Of a DNA stretch of 64,000 nt, positions 43,857-53,202 are shown piece by piece. Numbering within the stretch: position 1 is the first letter of the stretch; each line of letters begins with the position of its first letter. The notes beneath the pieces are model-generated. The model had not been told where the DNA came from, did no database searches, and worked only from the letters and a program-made list of their open reading frames with translations. Position numbers and translations under genes: made by a program. The stretch is from Bacteroidota bacterium (GTDB lineage Bacteria > Bacteroidota > Bacteroidia > Cytophagales > Cyclobacteriaceae), in contig JAEYWY010000012.1 of the NCBI GenBank assembly GCA_023428695.1, forward strand, positions 43,551 through 107,550. The letters run 5' to 3'.

Positions 43857-46808
43857 ATGCGCAGTCAGCTCCTGATTATTTTCCTTTTCGTAGCATTTTC
43901 CGCTGCGGCGCAAACATATAGCTTCCGTCAATACACGGCAGAGCAGGGTTTTCCCCGGCGCGGAGTAAACGCCATGCTGCAGGACCGCCGTGGCCTGATG
44001 TGGATTGGCACGAGTGACGGCCTGCTTTCATTCGACGGATATACCTTCACGTCATACTCCGGTGACAATTCGCCCCGCGGTGCAATACTCGCCATATTCG
44101 AAGACCAGAAAGGAGCCTTGTGGATCGGGACCGAAAAGGGCTTGTATGCCTACGATGGTCGTACTTTTACCAGGCAGTCTTTTCTCACCGAGGATGCCAT
44201 TACAGGTGTGAGCGCCGCCGGGAGTGACGAGATCGCAATCTGCTCCCGCCAGCGTGGCGTATTCCGTTTTAACGGTGTTACGCTGAATTCGCCGGCAGAC
44301 AATCGCTTTCGCGGAATCCGATTCAACGGCGTAATACAATCCGGTGAACGCACTGTGCTTGCTGCGTCATCAATGGGTATTGTCCGATACGACGCTGATC
44401 AAATCGTTACGGTTGACGCCTCACACGGATTGCCCTCAAACGAAGTCAACATGATCGAACCCGGTTCAGGCGGAACATTCCTGGTCGGCACAACCAAAGG
44501 TGTATGCGTTTACGACAATGGTATGATAAGCATACCTCCGCCATTCGCGTCGCTGTCGGGCTCATCGATCACAAGCATTACCAGGCTTTCCGAAAATGAA
44601 TGGTGGTTGGGGACCGATGACGGACTTGTCCGCTATTACAATGGTCAGGTCACGCGCCATAATCCATACCCCGGACAGGGTCGCAGCCGTGTCACAAGTG
44701 TCGCTGCTGACCGTGCGGGCAACATCTGGTTGGGTTCAGCGCGCGGACTGGCGTTGATGCTGCGCGAACAGTTTACGCATTATGGCCCGCAGGATCAGCT
44801 TGGTAAAGAAGTGCGCAGTATAGTCGTGGCGTTGAACGGCAATGTGATATGCGGTACATCCCTGGGGGGTACTTCCGTTTACAACGGACGCAGTTTTTCG
44901 CTGCTGAACAAACGCGATGGCTTTACGTCGTCGCAGGTGCTAGCCATGCGTTATGCTCCCGACAGCAGTCTTTGGGTCGGAACGGAAGACGACGGACTTT
45001 TCATTTTCAGAAAGGATAACACGCTACACTATACCACTGAAGACGATTTACCGGTAAACGGCATTTCAAGTATCGCGTTTTCACCGAATGGAGACGCGTG
45101 GCTCGCCCATGGCGACAAACTGTTTAGTCCGACGTTTGTCAATGATACACTCACGCATACGAAGGTCGCGGCTGTTCCTTCAAACGTCGATATTCACGAT
45201 CTGCTTTTGCGTGGACCGGATACGTTGTGGGCAGCCACTTCTGATGGAATTCTTACACTCAATCCAGACGGTGATTCAGCGAAACCTGGTGAGCTGTCGC
45301 GGTTAAAAAATGCACAGGGCGTTGTGCATTGCCTCGTTGAACGTGAAGGCATTGTCTTCGCCGGAACGTCTTCCGGAATTGCTGTTATTAACGATGGTGG
45401 ACTACGTCAGATTGGTCCCGGATCCGGCCTTATATCCGAGCGCATCTACAGTCTGGCATTCGACAACGACGGTGAATTATGGGCGGGTACGGAGCGTGGC
45501 GTTGCGAGGATCTCGTTTTCAGACCACTATACATCAGCCGTTGTGCGCAACTTTGGTGAACGCGAAGGTTTCCGCGGCGGTGAAGTCTTTCGAAAGGCAT
45601 CATGTGTTGATGACGAGGGCACACTTTGGTTCGGTACCGTCAACGGACTCGTACGCTACAATCCGCGTATGACCGGAGAAAAACGTCCCGTGCCCCCGGT
45701 ACACGTCACGGGAATGAAGCTCTTCTTTGAGAAGATTGAGAATACGCCGTATGGTGACTCCGTTACATCGTGGTTTCCGTTACCGGTAAATCTCACACTG
45801 CCGTATGATCAAAACAACATCACCTTCTCATTCGCGGCGATGGACTACGCCAATCCGGAGGCATTGCGTTACCGGTGGACACTCGAAGGGTTTTCGCGTG
45901 AATGGTCACCGGCGCTGAGTGAAAGAGAAGCCGTGTTTTCAAATCTGTCCCCTGGCAATTACACCTTTAAAGTGATGGCGTCAGCCGGGGCGGGGTGGAC
46001 CGATCCGGCGTCGTTTACGTTTACCATAGCGGCACCGTGGTGGGAATGGTGGTGGGTCAGAGTTGTTGGTATTGCTGCGCTTGTGCTCACAATATGGTTG
46101 TTCTTCCGACTGCGCCTGAGCCAGGTGGAAGCGCGCAATCGCATTGTCCAGGAACGTCTGATGCTCGAAAACAGTGTGCTCCAGCTCGAACAGGAGGCTT
46201 CGCGGTTGCAAATGAATCCGCACTTCATATTCAATTGTCTGAATTCAATTCAGGGGCTCATCGCCGCGCAGGATAATCAATCCGCAAAACGTTACCTGGG
46301 CCGGTTTGGAAAGCTGATGCGTCAGATCCTTGAAAATGCGCGTGAAGAATTGATCCCGCTTTCAAACGAGATCCTCATGCTGGAGAACTACCTTGACCTC
46401 GAACAGCTGAGTACAGGTCGGAGGTTTGAGTACAAAATAAATTGCGATCCTGCTATCGACACCGAGGTGACGGAAATACCACCGATGCTGATTCAGCCTT
46501 TCGTGGAGAACGCCATTGTTCATGGTGTACGCCGAAAACCCGAAGGCGGTGTGATCACCGTGGACTTCTTTACGCGCGACAATGTACTCGTGTGCGAGGT
46601 CACCGACAATGGCATTGGCCGCGAAGCATCGCGTGCGCTGAATGAAAAGGAGTCAACGCACAGATCCGCCGCGATAGGCATCACACGCCAGCGCCTCGAA
46701 CAATACGGCAAGGCGCGACACGCGGAGGCCGGCATAACCTTCATCGACCTCGTCAACAACGGCGTGGCTGCAGGGACGAAGGTCGTTGTGGTGATTCCTT
46801 TGAATTGA
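43857..46808 (+). CDS. propeller-type sensor histidine kinase (LytS/YehU-like output)
   Basis: A 983-residue sensor. The signal peptide ends SAAAQ. Many two-component-regulator propeller motifs cover residues 20-610 (MWIGTSDGLLSFDG, LWIGTEKGLYAYDG, LWVGTEDDGLFIF, LWFGTVNGLVRYN). A Y_Y_Y beta-sandwich follows (about 640-720, with YRWTLEGFSREWSP), then one transmembrane helix (WWVRVVGIAALVLTIWLFF) and a His_kinase domain of the LytS type (MNPHFIFNCLNSIQGLI, His near residue 789) with an ATPase domain (VENAIVHGVR). The ATG at 43857 fits the signal peptide. The LytTR regulator downstream is the natural partner. Confidence 0.92.
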   Translation: MRSQLLIIFLFVAFSAAAQTYSFRQYTAEQGFPRRGVNAMLQDRRGLMWIGTSDGLLSFDGYTFTSYSGDNSPRGAILAIFEDQKGALWIGTEKGLYAYDGRTFTRQSFLTEDAITGVSAAGSDEIAICSRQRGVFRFNGVTLNSPADNRFRGIRFNGVIQSGERTVLAASSMGIVRYDADQIVTVDASHGLPSNEVNMIEPGSGGTFLVGTTKGVCVYDNGMISIPPPFASLSGSSITSITRLSENEWWLGTDDGLVRYYNGQVTRHNPYPGQGRSRVTSVAADRAGNIWLGSARGLALMLREQFTHYGPQDQLGKEVRSIVVALNGNVICGTSLGGTSVYNGRSFSLLNKRDGFTSSQVLAMRYAPDSSLWVGTEDDGLFIFRKDNTLHYTTEDDLPVNGISSIAFSPNGDAWLAHGDKLFSPTFVNDTLTHTKVAAVPSNVDIHDLLLRGPDTLWAATSDGILTLNPDGDSAKPGELSRLKNAQGVVHCLVEREGIVFAGTSSGIAVINDGGLRQIGPGSGLISERIYSLAFDNDGELWAGTERGVARISFSDHYTSAVVRNFGEREGFRGGEVFRKASCVDDEGTLWFGTVNGLVRYNPRMTGEKRPVPPVHVTGMKLFFEKIENTPYGDSVTSWFPLPVNLTLPYDQNNITFSFAAMDYANPEALRYRWTLEGFSREWSPALSEREAVFSNLSPGNYTFKVMASAGAGWTDPASFTFTIAAPWWEWWWVRVVGIAALVLTIWLFFRLRLSQVEARNRIVQERLMLENSVLQLEQEASRLQMNPHFIFNCLNSIQGLIAAQDNQSAKRYLGRFGKLMRQILENAREELIPLSNEILMLENYLDLEQLSTGRRFEYKINCDPAIDTEVTEIPPMLIQPFVENAIVHGVRRKPEGGVITVDFFTRDNVLVCEVTDNGIGREASRALNEKESTHRSAAIGITRQRLEQYGKARHAEAGITFIDLVNNGVAAGTKVVVVIPLN

Positions 46809-47191
46809 GTGAGTCATATTTCGCAATTGCGTGTTCGAAGGTGGTAACGGCTCGGTCAGGGTGCACGAAGGATGTACCGATGGTGCAAAGGTTTGGTCCA
46901 GGCAATATCGTTAAACGATTCTGACGACGCGCGGTGGGTGACGCCCTTCCTTTAGAATACAGGGCTTTGATTTGTATACGTGGGTTGAGTACGATTCTGA
47001 AGACGTTCAATCGTGCCAATATCGCTTGCACTTGTGCTTCCCCGGGTAAGTCGAGGCGGCCTTTCGCACATGCCCTGCTCCGGGTGGCAAATTACAAATT
47101 TGAAATTTCCTGAATGTATGAATTCTCCTTGCGTTCATTTGCGTCTCCCGCCCTTGCACAACTTTTGACTTTCACACTCTATATTGCACCC
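46809..47191. other. intergenic region between sensor kinase and LytTR regulator
   Basis: 383 bp in which no gene is supported; in-frame codons before the LytTR start (47114-47191) are not needed by the family. No clear promoter, terminator or repeat was found. Confidence 0.5.
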
Positions 47192-47941
47192 ATGCCCACA
47201 TTCAAAGCCCTTATCATCGACGACGTCGCCGAAGCGCGGTTAACATTGCGCCAGGATATCGAAGAATACTGCCCAGACCTCATCGTCGTTGGCGAGGCGG
47301 AAGGCGTGGCGAGTGGGATTGATGCGATAAAGCAAAAGCGACCTGATGTTGTGTTTCTCGACATAGAGATGGGTGACGGAACCGGTTTTGATCTCCTCGA
47401 ACGCGTTGGCGACAAGTCATTTCAGGTGATCTTCACAACAGGTCTCGACTCGTATGGTATCAAGGCTATCAAGTTCAGCGCACTCGACTACCTGCTAAAA
47501 CCCGTCGACCCCGATGAGCTTGTAAAGGCCGTTGCCAAGCTTACGACCAACAAGCCGGGGCGGGGAGTGGAGGACAGTCTCAACCTGCTTCTTGAAAACC
47601 TCAGGGGGAAGTCCGCACCAAAGCGCATTGCGCTACACAGTCTTGAGAAGGTGCATCTGATTTCCGTCGACGACATCATTCGCTGTGAGTCGCAGGGTGC
47701 GTACACGATTTTTTATCTGCGCAGCGGTGAGCAAATACTCGCGACGCGCAATCTCAAGGAGTTTGAAACGATGCTGGATGACCAGGGCTTCATCCGTGTG
47801 CATCATTCCCACCTCATCAACTTTGCTTACCTCAAAGAATACGTCAAAAAAGATGGCGGTTATGCCGTCATGACCGACAAGTCTGAAGTGCCCGTTTCGA
47901 CCCGGAAACGCAACAATCTCCTCGATATGATGGGCGGATAG
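47192..47941 (+). CDS. LytTR family response regulator
   Basis: A 249-residue regulator. The receiver domain (about residues 1-120) starts FKALIIDDVAEARLTL, has the phospho-acceptor Asp in VVFLDIEMGDGTGFD (about residue 57) and ends at the Lys of LDYLLKPVDPDEL. The LytTR DNA-binding domain (about 148-245) has ISVDDIIRCESQGAYT, FIRVHHSHLINFAYLKEY and the final ending VSTRKRNNLLDM. It is phosphorylated by LytS-type kinases, here most likely the propeller sensor 383 bp upstream. The ATG at 47192 is chosen because the family begins at this point. Confidence 0.93.
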   Translation: MPTFKALIIDDVAEARLTLRQDIEEYCPDLIVVGEAEGVASGIDAIKQKRPDVVFLDIEMGDGTGFDLLERVGDKSFQVIFTTGLDSYGIKAIKFSALDYLLKPVDPDELVKAVAKLTTNKPGRGVEDSLNLLLENLRGKSAPKRIALHSLEKVHLISVDDIIRCESQGAYTIFYLRSGEQILATRNLKEFETMLDDQGFIRVHHSHLINFAYLKEYVKKDGGYAVMTDKSEVPVSTRKRNNLLDMMGG

Positions 47942-48066
47942 CCGTTTCGCGCCCGCACTTATTTCCCGGTTCACGCACCTGTCAAGCCGATGCCTGCAGT
48001 TATGAGATTGCCGGGACTCGTGCCCTTATGCCGTACTAGTTTTATCAAAAAAACAAACACGGCATT

Positions 48067-50301
48067 ATGAAAACTTTTCCTGTCTCCAGCATTCTGATCA
48101 CCATAACACGCATTGTGGTCGCGATAGGTCTTACGTTCCTGACCGTCATGACTTTCGCCCAGGAGAAATCGGAATCACCGTACTTCTTCGTGTTGTCGGA
48201 TAACCCGACGGTTGACCAGCTTCCGCTTCGCAAGACAGAGGCGTCTGTGCGCATCGCAGGAGTTATCGCTGATGTCACGGTAACGCAGGAGTACAAGAAC
48301 ACAGGCACGCGTCCCATTGAAGCGGTGTACACATTTCCCGCATCAGTTAACGCGGCTGTGTACGGTATGGAGATGCGAATAGGCGACCGCGTTATCCAGG
48401 CACGTATCGACGAGAAAAAGAAGGCGCGCGAAGACTATGAACGTGCGAAGACGGAGGGAAAGCGCGCTTCTTTGCTCGAGCAACACCGTCCCAATGTGTT
48501 CACGATGCAGGTTGCCAACGTAATGCCTGGTGATCTGATTGAAGTCACGCTGCGCTATACGGAAATGCTCATCCCGGAGGAGGGTGTTTACAGCTTCGTC
48601 TATCCCACGGTTGTTGGTCCCCGGTATTCCGGCGAGGTCAGCGGGGGCACTCCGGTTCATTTCGCGAGCAATCCCCACACGCGTCAAAGTCAGCCACCCG
48701 TGTATGCCTTCGACCTCGCGCTGAGTCTTTCCGCAGGGCTTCCGGTCCAGCACGTGGCTAGTCCGACGCATGCGATTAACGCCAGATTCGAGACTCCCGA
48801 CCGCGTTGACGTAAAGCTTGATGAAGCTGATTCTGATGGTGGAAACAGGGATTTTGTACTCCAGTATAGGCTTGCAGGGGCGAAAATTCAGTCAGGCGTG
48901 ATGCTTTACGAGCACAATGACGAGAACTTTTTCATGGTCATGATCCAGCCTCCGGCGCGTGTGGTAAAGGAGCAGATCCCGCCCCGCGAGTACGTGTTCA
49001 TCGTCGATGTTTCCGGTTCGATGCATGGCTTTCCGATCCAGACCGCGAAGACGCTGCTCAACAACCTGATCGTAAACCTGAATCCGGGTGATCGCTTTAA
49101 TGTGCTCGTGTTTGAAAGTGGTGCGCACTGGCTGGCGGATGAGTCGCTGCCTGCGAATCAGGATAATGTGTTGCGCGCATTTCAGTTTCTCGACCGCCAG
49201 CAGGGTGGTGGGGGTACGCGACTCCTGCATGCGATGAACAAGGCGATGTCGCTGCCGCGTCATGCCGATGGACTGTCGCGCTCCTTTGTTGTGATCACCG
49301 ATGGCTACGTGCAGGTTGAACGCGAAGTCTTTGAGATGATTCGTACGCAGGGTGATGCCGCCAACGTCTTTGCATTCGGCATCGGCAGCAGCGTGAACCG
49401 CTACATCATTGATGGTATTGCGCACGTCGGACAAAGCGAACCCTTTGTCGTGCTCAATCCTGCATCGGCGGACGCGGAGGCTACACGTTTCCGGAAGTAT
49501 ATCAACAACCCGGTGCTTACGGGAATAAAGGCATCCTACCAGGGCTTTCAGGCTTATGATGTTGAACCCGTTTCGTTGCCCGACCTGATGGCTGAACGTC
49601 CGTTGATTTTGTTTGGCAAGTATAAGGGCAAGCCTCAGGGCACGATCACCATTGAAGGCAAGGCTGCAGGCAAGAAGTACAAGCAGGTATTCCGCCTTGA
49701 TGGCCAGACTGGCAATGAAAAACACAGTGCACTACGGTACCTGTGGGCGCGTAAGAAAATACAGCAGTTGGATGACTACCGTTACATCGGCAGTGGCGAC
49801 GATGCAATTGCACGTGAGATCACACAACTGGGATTGAAGTATTCACTCCTGACAAACTACACATCCTTCGTCGCGATTGACGAGGTAATTACAAACCGCG
49901 ATCAGAAGCTTACGAGTGTGAAACAGCCACTGCCTATGCCGGCAGGTGTGGAAGACTCCGCGATCGGGTTTGATCTCGACGACGACAAAGATGACGAGAA
50001 CGTTTCCTTCCACAGGACCATAAAGTTGCCCGCGGATTTCGACAATGGCACGCAGAACAAGCTGAAAGCGGCGATCGAACGCAAGATGCTCCATCATGTA
50101 AACCGTTACATCGCTGAACGCGGAATCTACATGGAACGAATTGAAGTGATCGTAGGCATTGACGGGGGTATTGTGAAAGCTTCATTCACCGGGAAGAACC
50201 TTACTGATACACACCGCCGCGATCTGATGCAGCTCATCCTGGCGCAGGACTTCCGCCGCTTCCAGTTGCTGCGCGCGTGGACATTCACCGTTGTTTTCTG
50301 A
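48067..50301 (+). CDS. VIT and von Willebrand factor A domain protein
   Basis: A 744-residue envelope protein with a signal peptide or anchor (VVAIGLTFLTVMTFAQ). The VIT domain (about residues 40-170) has IEAVYTFPASVNAAVYGMEM and VANVMPGDLIEVTLRY. The vWA domain (about 308-480) has an intact metal-ion site, VDVSGSMHGFP, and VITDGYVQ. A C-terminal part of about 250 residues is not recognised. There is no exosortase or sortase tail, unlike the VIT protein at 29.1 kb. A hairpin, a 49-codon ORF and a caspase-like gene follow on the same strand. Confidence 0.88.
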   Translation: MKTFPVSSILITITRIVVAIGLTFLTVMTFAQEKSESPYFFVLSDNPTVDQLPLRKTEASVRIAGVIADVTVTQEYKNTGTRPIEAVYTFPASVNAAVYGMEMRIGDRVIQARIDEKKKAREDYERAKTEGKRASLLEQHRPNVFTMQVANVMPGDLIEVTLRYTEMLIPEEGVYSFVYPTVVGPRYSGEVSGGTPVHFASNPHTRQSQPPVYAFDLALSLSAGLPVQHVASPTHAINARFETPDRVDVKLDEADSDGGNRDFVLQYRLAGAKIQSGVMLYEHNDENFFMVMIQPPARVVKEQIPPREYVFIVDVSGSMHGFPIQTAKTLLNNLIVNLNPGDRFNVLVFESGAHWLADESLPANQDNVLRAFQFLDRQQGGGGTRLLHAMNKAMSLPRHADGLSRSFVVITDGYVQVEREVFEMIRTQGDAANVFAFGIGSSVNRYIIDGIAHVGQSEPFVVLNPASADAEATRFRKYINNPVLTGIKASYQGFQAYDVEPVSLPDLMAERPLILFGKYKGKPQGTITIEGKAAGKKYKQVFRLDGQTGNEKHSALRYLWARKKIQQLDDYRYIGSGDDAIAREITQLGLKYSLLTNYTSFVAIDEVITNRDQKLTSVKQPLPMPAGVEDSAIGFDLDDDKDDENVSFHRTIKLPADFDNGTQNKLKAAIERKMLHHVNRYIAERGIYMERIEVIVGIDGGIVKASFTGKNLTDTHRRDLMQLILAQDFRRFQLLRAWTFTVVF

Positions 50302-50318
50302 TACCGTTGTTTGCCAGC

Positions 50319-50348
50319 GGATCCCTTCTCCTTCGGGAGAGGGGATCC
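50319..50348 (+). terminator. 13-bp hairpin with TTCG tetraloop, no T-tract
   Basis: GGATCCCTTCTCC and GGAGAGGGGATCC pair over 13 positions (one T-G pair) around a TTCG loop, 17 bp after the vWA gene stop. The lack of a T-run makes intrinsic termination uncertain; it may instead protect the mRNA 3' end. Confidence 0.5.
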
Positions 50349-50408
50349 ATTTCAAAAGTGTGCGACACAAAGAAGCTAGTATAAACGAACTCATAACCGG
50401 ATACTAAA

Positions 50409-50558
50409 ATGAAACAGAAACTATCATCCCTTTCCTTCAGCGTCATGTTGTACGCTCTTGGTATCCAACAGTTGGCTTACCTCTACGAAGCAGTCCAGTG
50501 GCCATGCCGTTGTGCCGTTGCATTTGTCATGTTGTACGCAAAACGCATCCACCCATGA
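50409..50558 (+). CDS. 49-aa ORF translationally coupled to the next gene
   Basis: ATG at 50409 opens a 49-codon frame (MKQKLSSLSFSVMLYALG at the start) whose TGA overlaps the ATG of the caspase-like gene as ATGA. The peptide is rather hydrophobic and contains VMLYA twice, reflecting a 14-bp direct repeat (GTCATGTTGTACGC). It may be a small membrane peptide or a leader whose translation controls the next gene. No homology is claimed. Confidence 0.45.
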   Translation: MKQKLSSLSFSVMLYALGIQQLAYLYEAVQWPCRCAVAFVMLYAKRIHP

Positions 50559-51661
50559 AACCCTCCCTGCTACTCATGGCACTGGGCGTGCTGTTGTGTG
50601 TCATTTGTATCCTGCGGATGCTTCAACTCGGGACCGGCTCTGTCCCGGTTGAGGCGCTGCAGGCCAACGACGCTGAAGCGAAACGGGAAAGCATCACGTT
50701 CATCCTCGGCGAGGATCGCGAGACCGACAATCCGTTCTATCGGGAGGCAACCCTTTTCTACAGTTCGCATCCCGATGCCAATACGGATTACCTCGTTGTT
50801 ACGTGCCGCAGCCTTGGTGAAGTGCATCAATACCTGACACAATTTCCTCCGTGCAACGGCAGACCCTGGGGTATTGTGAATCTTGTCAGTCATGGTAATC
50901 CGTGGTCAGGTCTCAGTGTACGGATATCTCCCGGCGTTGCGGGCCGCTCCACGGCTGACCGCGTTAATGAAGCCGTTGATGCGCGGGTGTTCGAACCCTT
51001 TGCCGACAGCGTCGTGGATTGCGAAACCGAAATCTTCCTGCATGGTTGTGGACTTGGAAGAAGTCCGGAGTTGTTGCAGTCGGTGGCGCGCGCATTCCGG
51101 TCAACGTCAGGCATGCCTGTTGTGCGTGCATCGGTGTTGTTTGAGAATTACTCGCGTGAGCAGGGTGCGCTTTACCCTGACCGTTATCTCGCCGACGCAT
51201 ATTTTGTGAGTTATCCCATGGGCCGGGTTCCGGAGAGGTTTGAGCTCATGAATGCATTTCGCGAGAAGTATACCACTACCGCGGTCGATTGGCACACGGC
51301 ACTGCAACACGAGACGCCACAACGAATTGGCGACGCGTATCACTATACGATGGAAGTTCCTGTTAAGGTCATCATACGCAGTGATTACGAGGGTACACGC
51401 GATGAGATGTGGATCAGGACACAACCAGAGGTGCATGCGGCAGTACAACGCACGGGGCTGATGACGGAGGATTTTGCCTGGTCGGCACGCGATGCATGGG
51501 TTGACAACGATGATGGCACACGTGCGAAAGCAGTGTACGTGCGGGGCTACGCGACCCTTGTGATTGTGTTGAAAGCGTTGACGACAGAAGGCACCGCAGG
51601 AATACCCCGGCCGATGCAGCCGGATCCGGCGGACCTTCGCTACTACGCGTTTGCGGGGTGA
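50555..51661 (+). CDS. hypothetical protein with caspase-like His/Cys pair
   Basis: A 368-residue protein with an N-terminal hydrophobic helix (LLLMALGVLLCVICILRM, membrane anchor or signal). The middle part has two strand-plus-residue motifs in clan CD (caspase/gingipain) order: GIVNLVSHGNPWSG with His113, and TEIFLHGCGLGRS with Cys165, 52 residues later. The spacing and the small residues after His and Cys fit a caspase-type dyad. The C-terminal third is not recognised. It is preceded by a coupled 49-aa ORF and a VIT/vWA gene and may act with them. Protease activity is an inference from motif pattern only. Confidence 0.6.
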   Translation: MKPSLLLMALGVLLCVICILRMLQLGTGSVPVEALQANDAEAKRESITFILGEDRETDNPFYREATLFYSSHPDANTDYLVVTCRSLGEVHQYLTQFPPCNGRPWGIVNLVSHGNPWSGLSVRISPGVAGRSTADRVNEAVDARVFEPFADSVVDCETEIFLHGCGLGRSPELLQSVARAFRSTSGMPVVRASVLFENYSREQGALYPDRYLADAYFVSYPMGRVPERFELMNAFREKYTTTAVDWHTALQHETPQRIGDAYHYTMEVPVKVIIRSDYEGTRDEMWIRTQPEVHAAVQRTGLMTEDFAWSARDAWVDNDDGTRAKAVYVRGYATLVIVLKALTTEGTAGIPRPMQPDPADLRYYAFAG

Positions 51662-52459
51662 TTATTTGAGGAGGACGGCATGATCCTGCCACGTAACGGT
51701 TTCGCCTGAGGCGCTGACCGTCATGCCTTCAACGATGAGTTCATCACCATTGCGCTTGCATGAAAGTTCAAGCGTTCTTGGTTTTGGAATATTGAGTGCT
51801 GAATAATGCGTTTCAGGAAACATCTTGCCATCAGCCATTGTGTACGTGCCACCCATTGCGTTCTCGAAGCGGTTGTTACGGTAGCTGATACCCATCCAGT
51901 GTGTGGGCGTCACAATTTCCATTACCCTGACCGTTGGTTTTGCCTCCGTTATCGCTTCACCGCCCGGCGTACGATACGTTGACGATGTGATGTCCCAGGT
52001 TCCGATCGCCGGATTATCGGGGTAGGAATCAGGCGGTGTCACTTTGCGGAAGGTAAGTTCGACGGTGACCTTCCTGCCATCGGGTCGTACGATCGTTCCG
52101 CGTTGAATGAACAGGTCGCCGCGCAGTTCCCATGTATAATTTACCTTCAGGTCAGGTACAATCTGCACCGAAGCCATACGTGGAGTTTCGACATAGTGGT
52201 TGCCATTCACCTCAATCGAGCCCGCGTAACAGCGGTTGAACGATTCGTTGCTGCCGTTGACATTGCGTGCGATGAGGATATAGTGCGTGGGCGTGATGAT
52301 CTTGGTTTCGCGAACCGTGGTGGTATCAAGCGCGAACGGGTTTCCATCGGCGTCTGTGCCCGTTGTGGTGAGCAGTTCCCAGGTGCCGACCAGGTCGTGC
52401 TGCGCGAAAACGCAGGCAGGCGCGCAGGCGAGAATAAGAACAGCGATGTAATGTTTCAT
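51662..52459 (-). CDS. secreted protein with two lipocalin-like repeats
   Basis: A 265-residue exported protein (signal peptide ending VFAQ). It contains two similar halves: LVGTWELLTT ... ETKIITPTHYILIARN and AIGTWDITSS ... VRVMEIVTPTHWMGISYRN, each followed by a Gly-Gly/Tyr segment (CYAGSIEVNG; AMGGTYTMADG). This is a lipocalin-like fold duplicated in tandem. Ligand and role are unknown. It is convergent with the caspase-like gene, the two stops being adjacent (51661/51662). Confidence 0.7.
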   Translation of the reverse strand: MKHYIAVLILACAPACVFAQHDLVGTWELLTTTGTDADGNPFALDTTTVRETKIITPTHYILIARNVNGSNESFNRCYAGSIEVNGNHYVETPRMASVQIVPDLKVNYTWELRGDLFIQRGTIVRPDGRKVTVELTFRKVTPPDSYPDNPAIGTWDITSSTYRTPGGEAITEAKPTVRVMEIVTPTHWMGISYRNNRFENAMGGTYTMADGKMFPETHYSALNIPKPRTLELSCKRNGDELIVEGMTVSASGETVTWQDHAVLLK

Positions 52460-52687
52460 GAAAGAAATCCAGACACAATATACGGCGAATTTATCGGTAA
52501 ACCGCCGCGTGTGCGACCCTGCGTTAACGGGAGATAAGGCGAAAGGTTACGTTGTCGTCAGGGGGGACAACTTAACCATGAAACGGAGGAAGCCGCTTTG
52601 AAAGATGAAAGAGGAAGATGGTTTCTGGTCCGGAGAGGCGGATACTTTTGAGCAAGCTTTATTCAGGAGCAAGCATGGACAAGACTT

Positions 52688-52915
52688 CTACCCGAAATGA
52701 AACAAAGTAGCCGCCAGCGCGGCCAATTTTTGCCAGAAAGGAGCTCGTGGTCTTTTGCGGAACAGCTTGAGTTTATCCTCTTCGAAATAGCGGTCATCAT
52801 TCTCCCCGACGGAGATGCGGTAGATGTTTTTGATTTCGGTTTGCACGACTCCCTCTACCGTTCCCTGCGATCCATCGGCAAGCGTAACAATATCGCCCTT
52901 ATGAAACATGGCCAT
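52688..52915 (-). CDS. small hypothetical protein with SH3/KOW-like core
   Basis: A 75-residue protein. FHKGDIVTLADGSQGTVEGV and YRISVGENDDRYFEEDKL give a compact beta pattern like KOW/SH3-type domains, and the end is basic then hydrophobic (FWQKLAALAATLFHF). Codon use looks coding. No family is named. It is the last ordinary gene before the integrase. Confidence 0.6.
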   Translation of the reverse strand: MAMFHKGDIVTLADGSQGTVEGVVQTEIKNIYRISVGENDDRYFEEDKLKLFRKRPRAPFWQKLAALAATLFHFG

Positions 52916-53190
52916 AGTGAGTGAATGTATGCTTTATGCTGATATAGACCAGTAGATACGGTTTACCCCCAAAAAGGGATGTAAGATTTTGGGATTTTTT
53001 TATACGTGGGCCCGGTGGGGTTTAAATTGGGTGAAAATGGCCAAAAATGGCCGTTTAATCGTGGATATAATCCAATGGTACAACAGCAAAGCTGGTAATA
53101 CTTGAGTCGTTCCCTCCTCCGGATTGGTGCGCGAACCGTATCTAAACGTATATAAACGTTTAACAAACGGATAAGAGATCATCTGTTCTG

Positions 53191-53198
53191 TATGTTTG
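53191..53198 (+). promoter_or_regulatory. Bacteroidota -7 box (TATGTTTG) of the recombinase gene
   Basis: TATGTTTG matches TAnnTTTG and ends 4 bp before the GTG start at 53203, so the integrase mRNA would be leaderless or start just inside the frame. Upstream, TAAACGT occurs twice in TCTAAACGTATATAAACG (about 53140-53158), a possible operator. Confidence 0.4.
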
Positions 53199-53202
53199 AC
53201 AG

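Noticed and set aside
48892..49725. 277-codon minus-strand frame
   Set aside because: Antisense shadow of the VIT/vWA gene, with a composition unlike real proteins of this genome.
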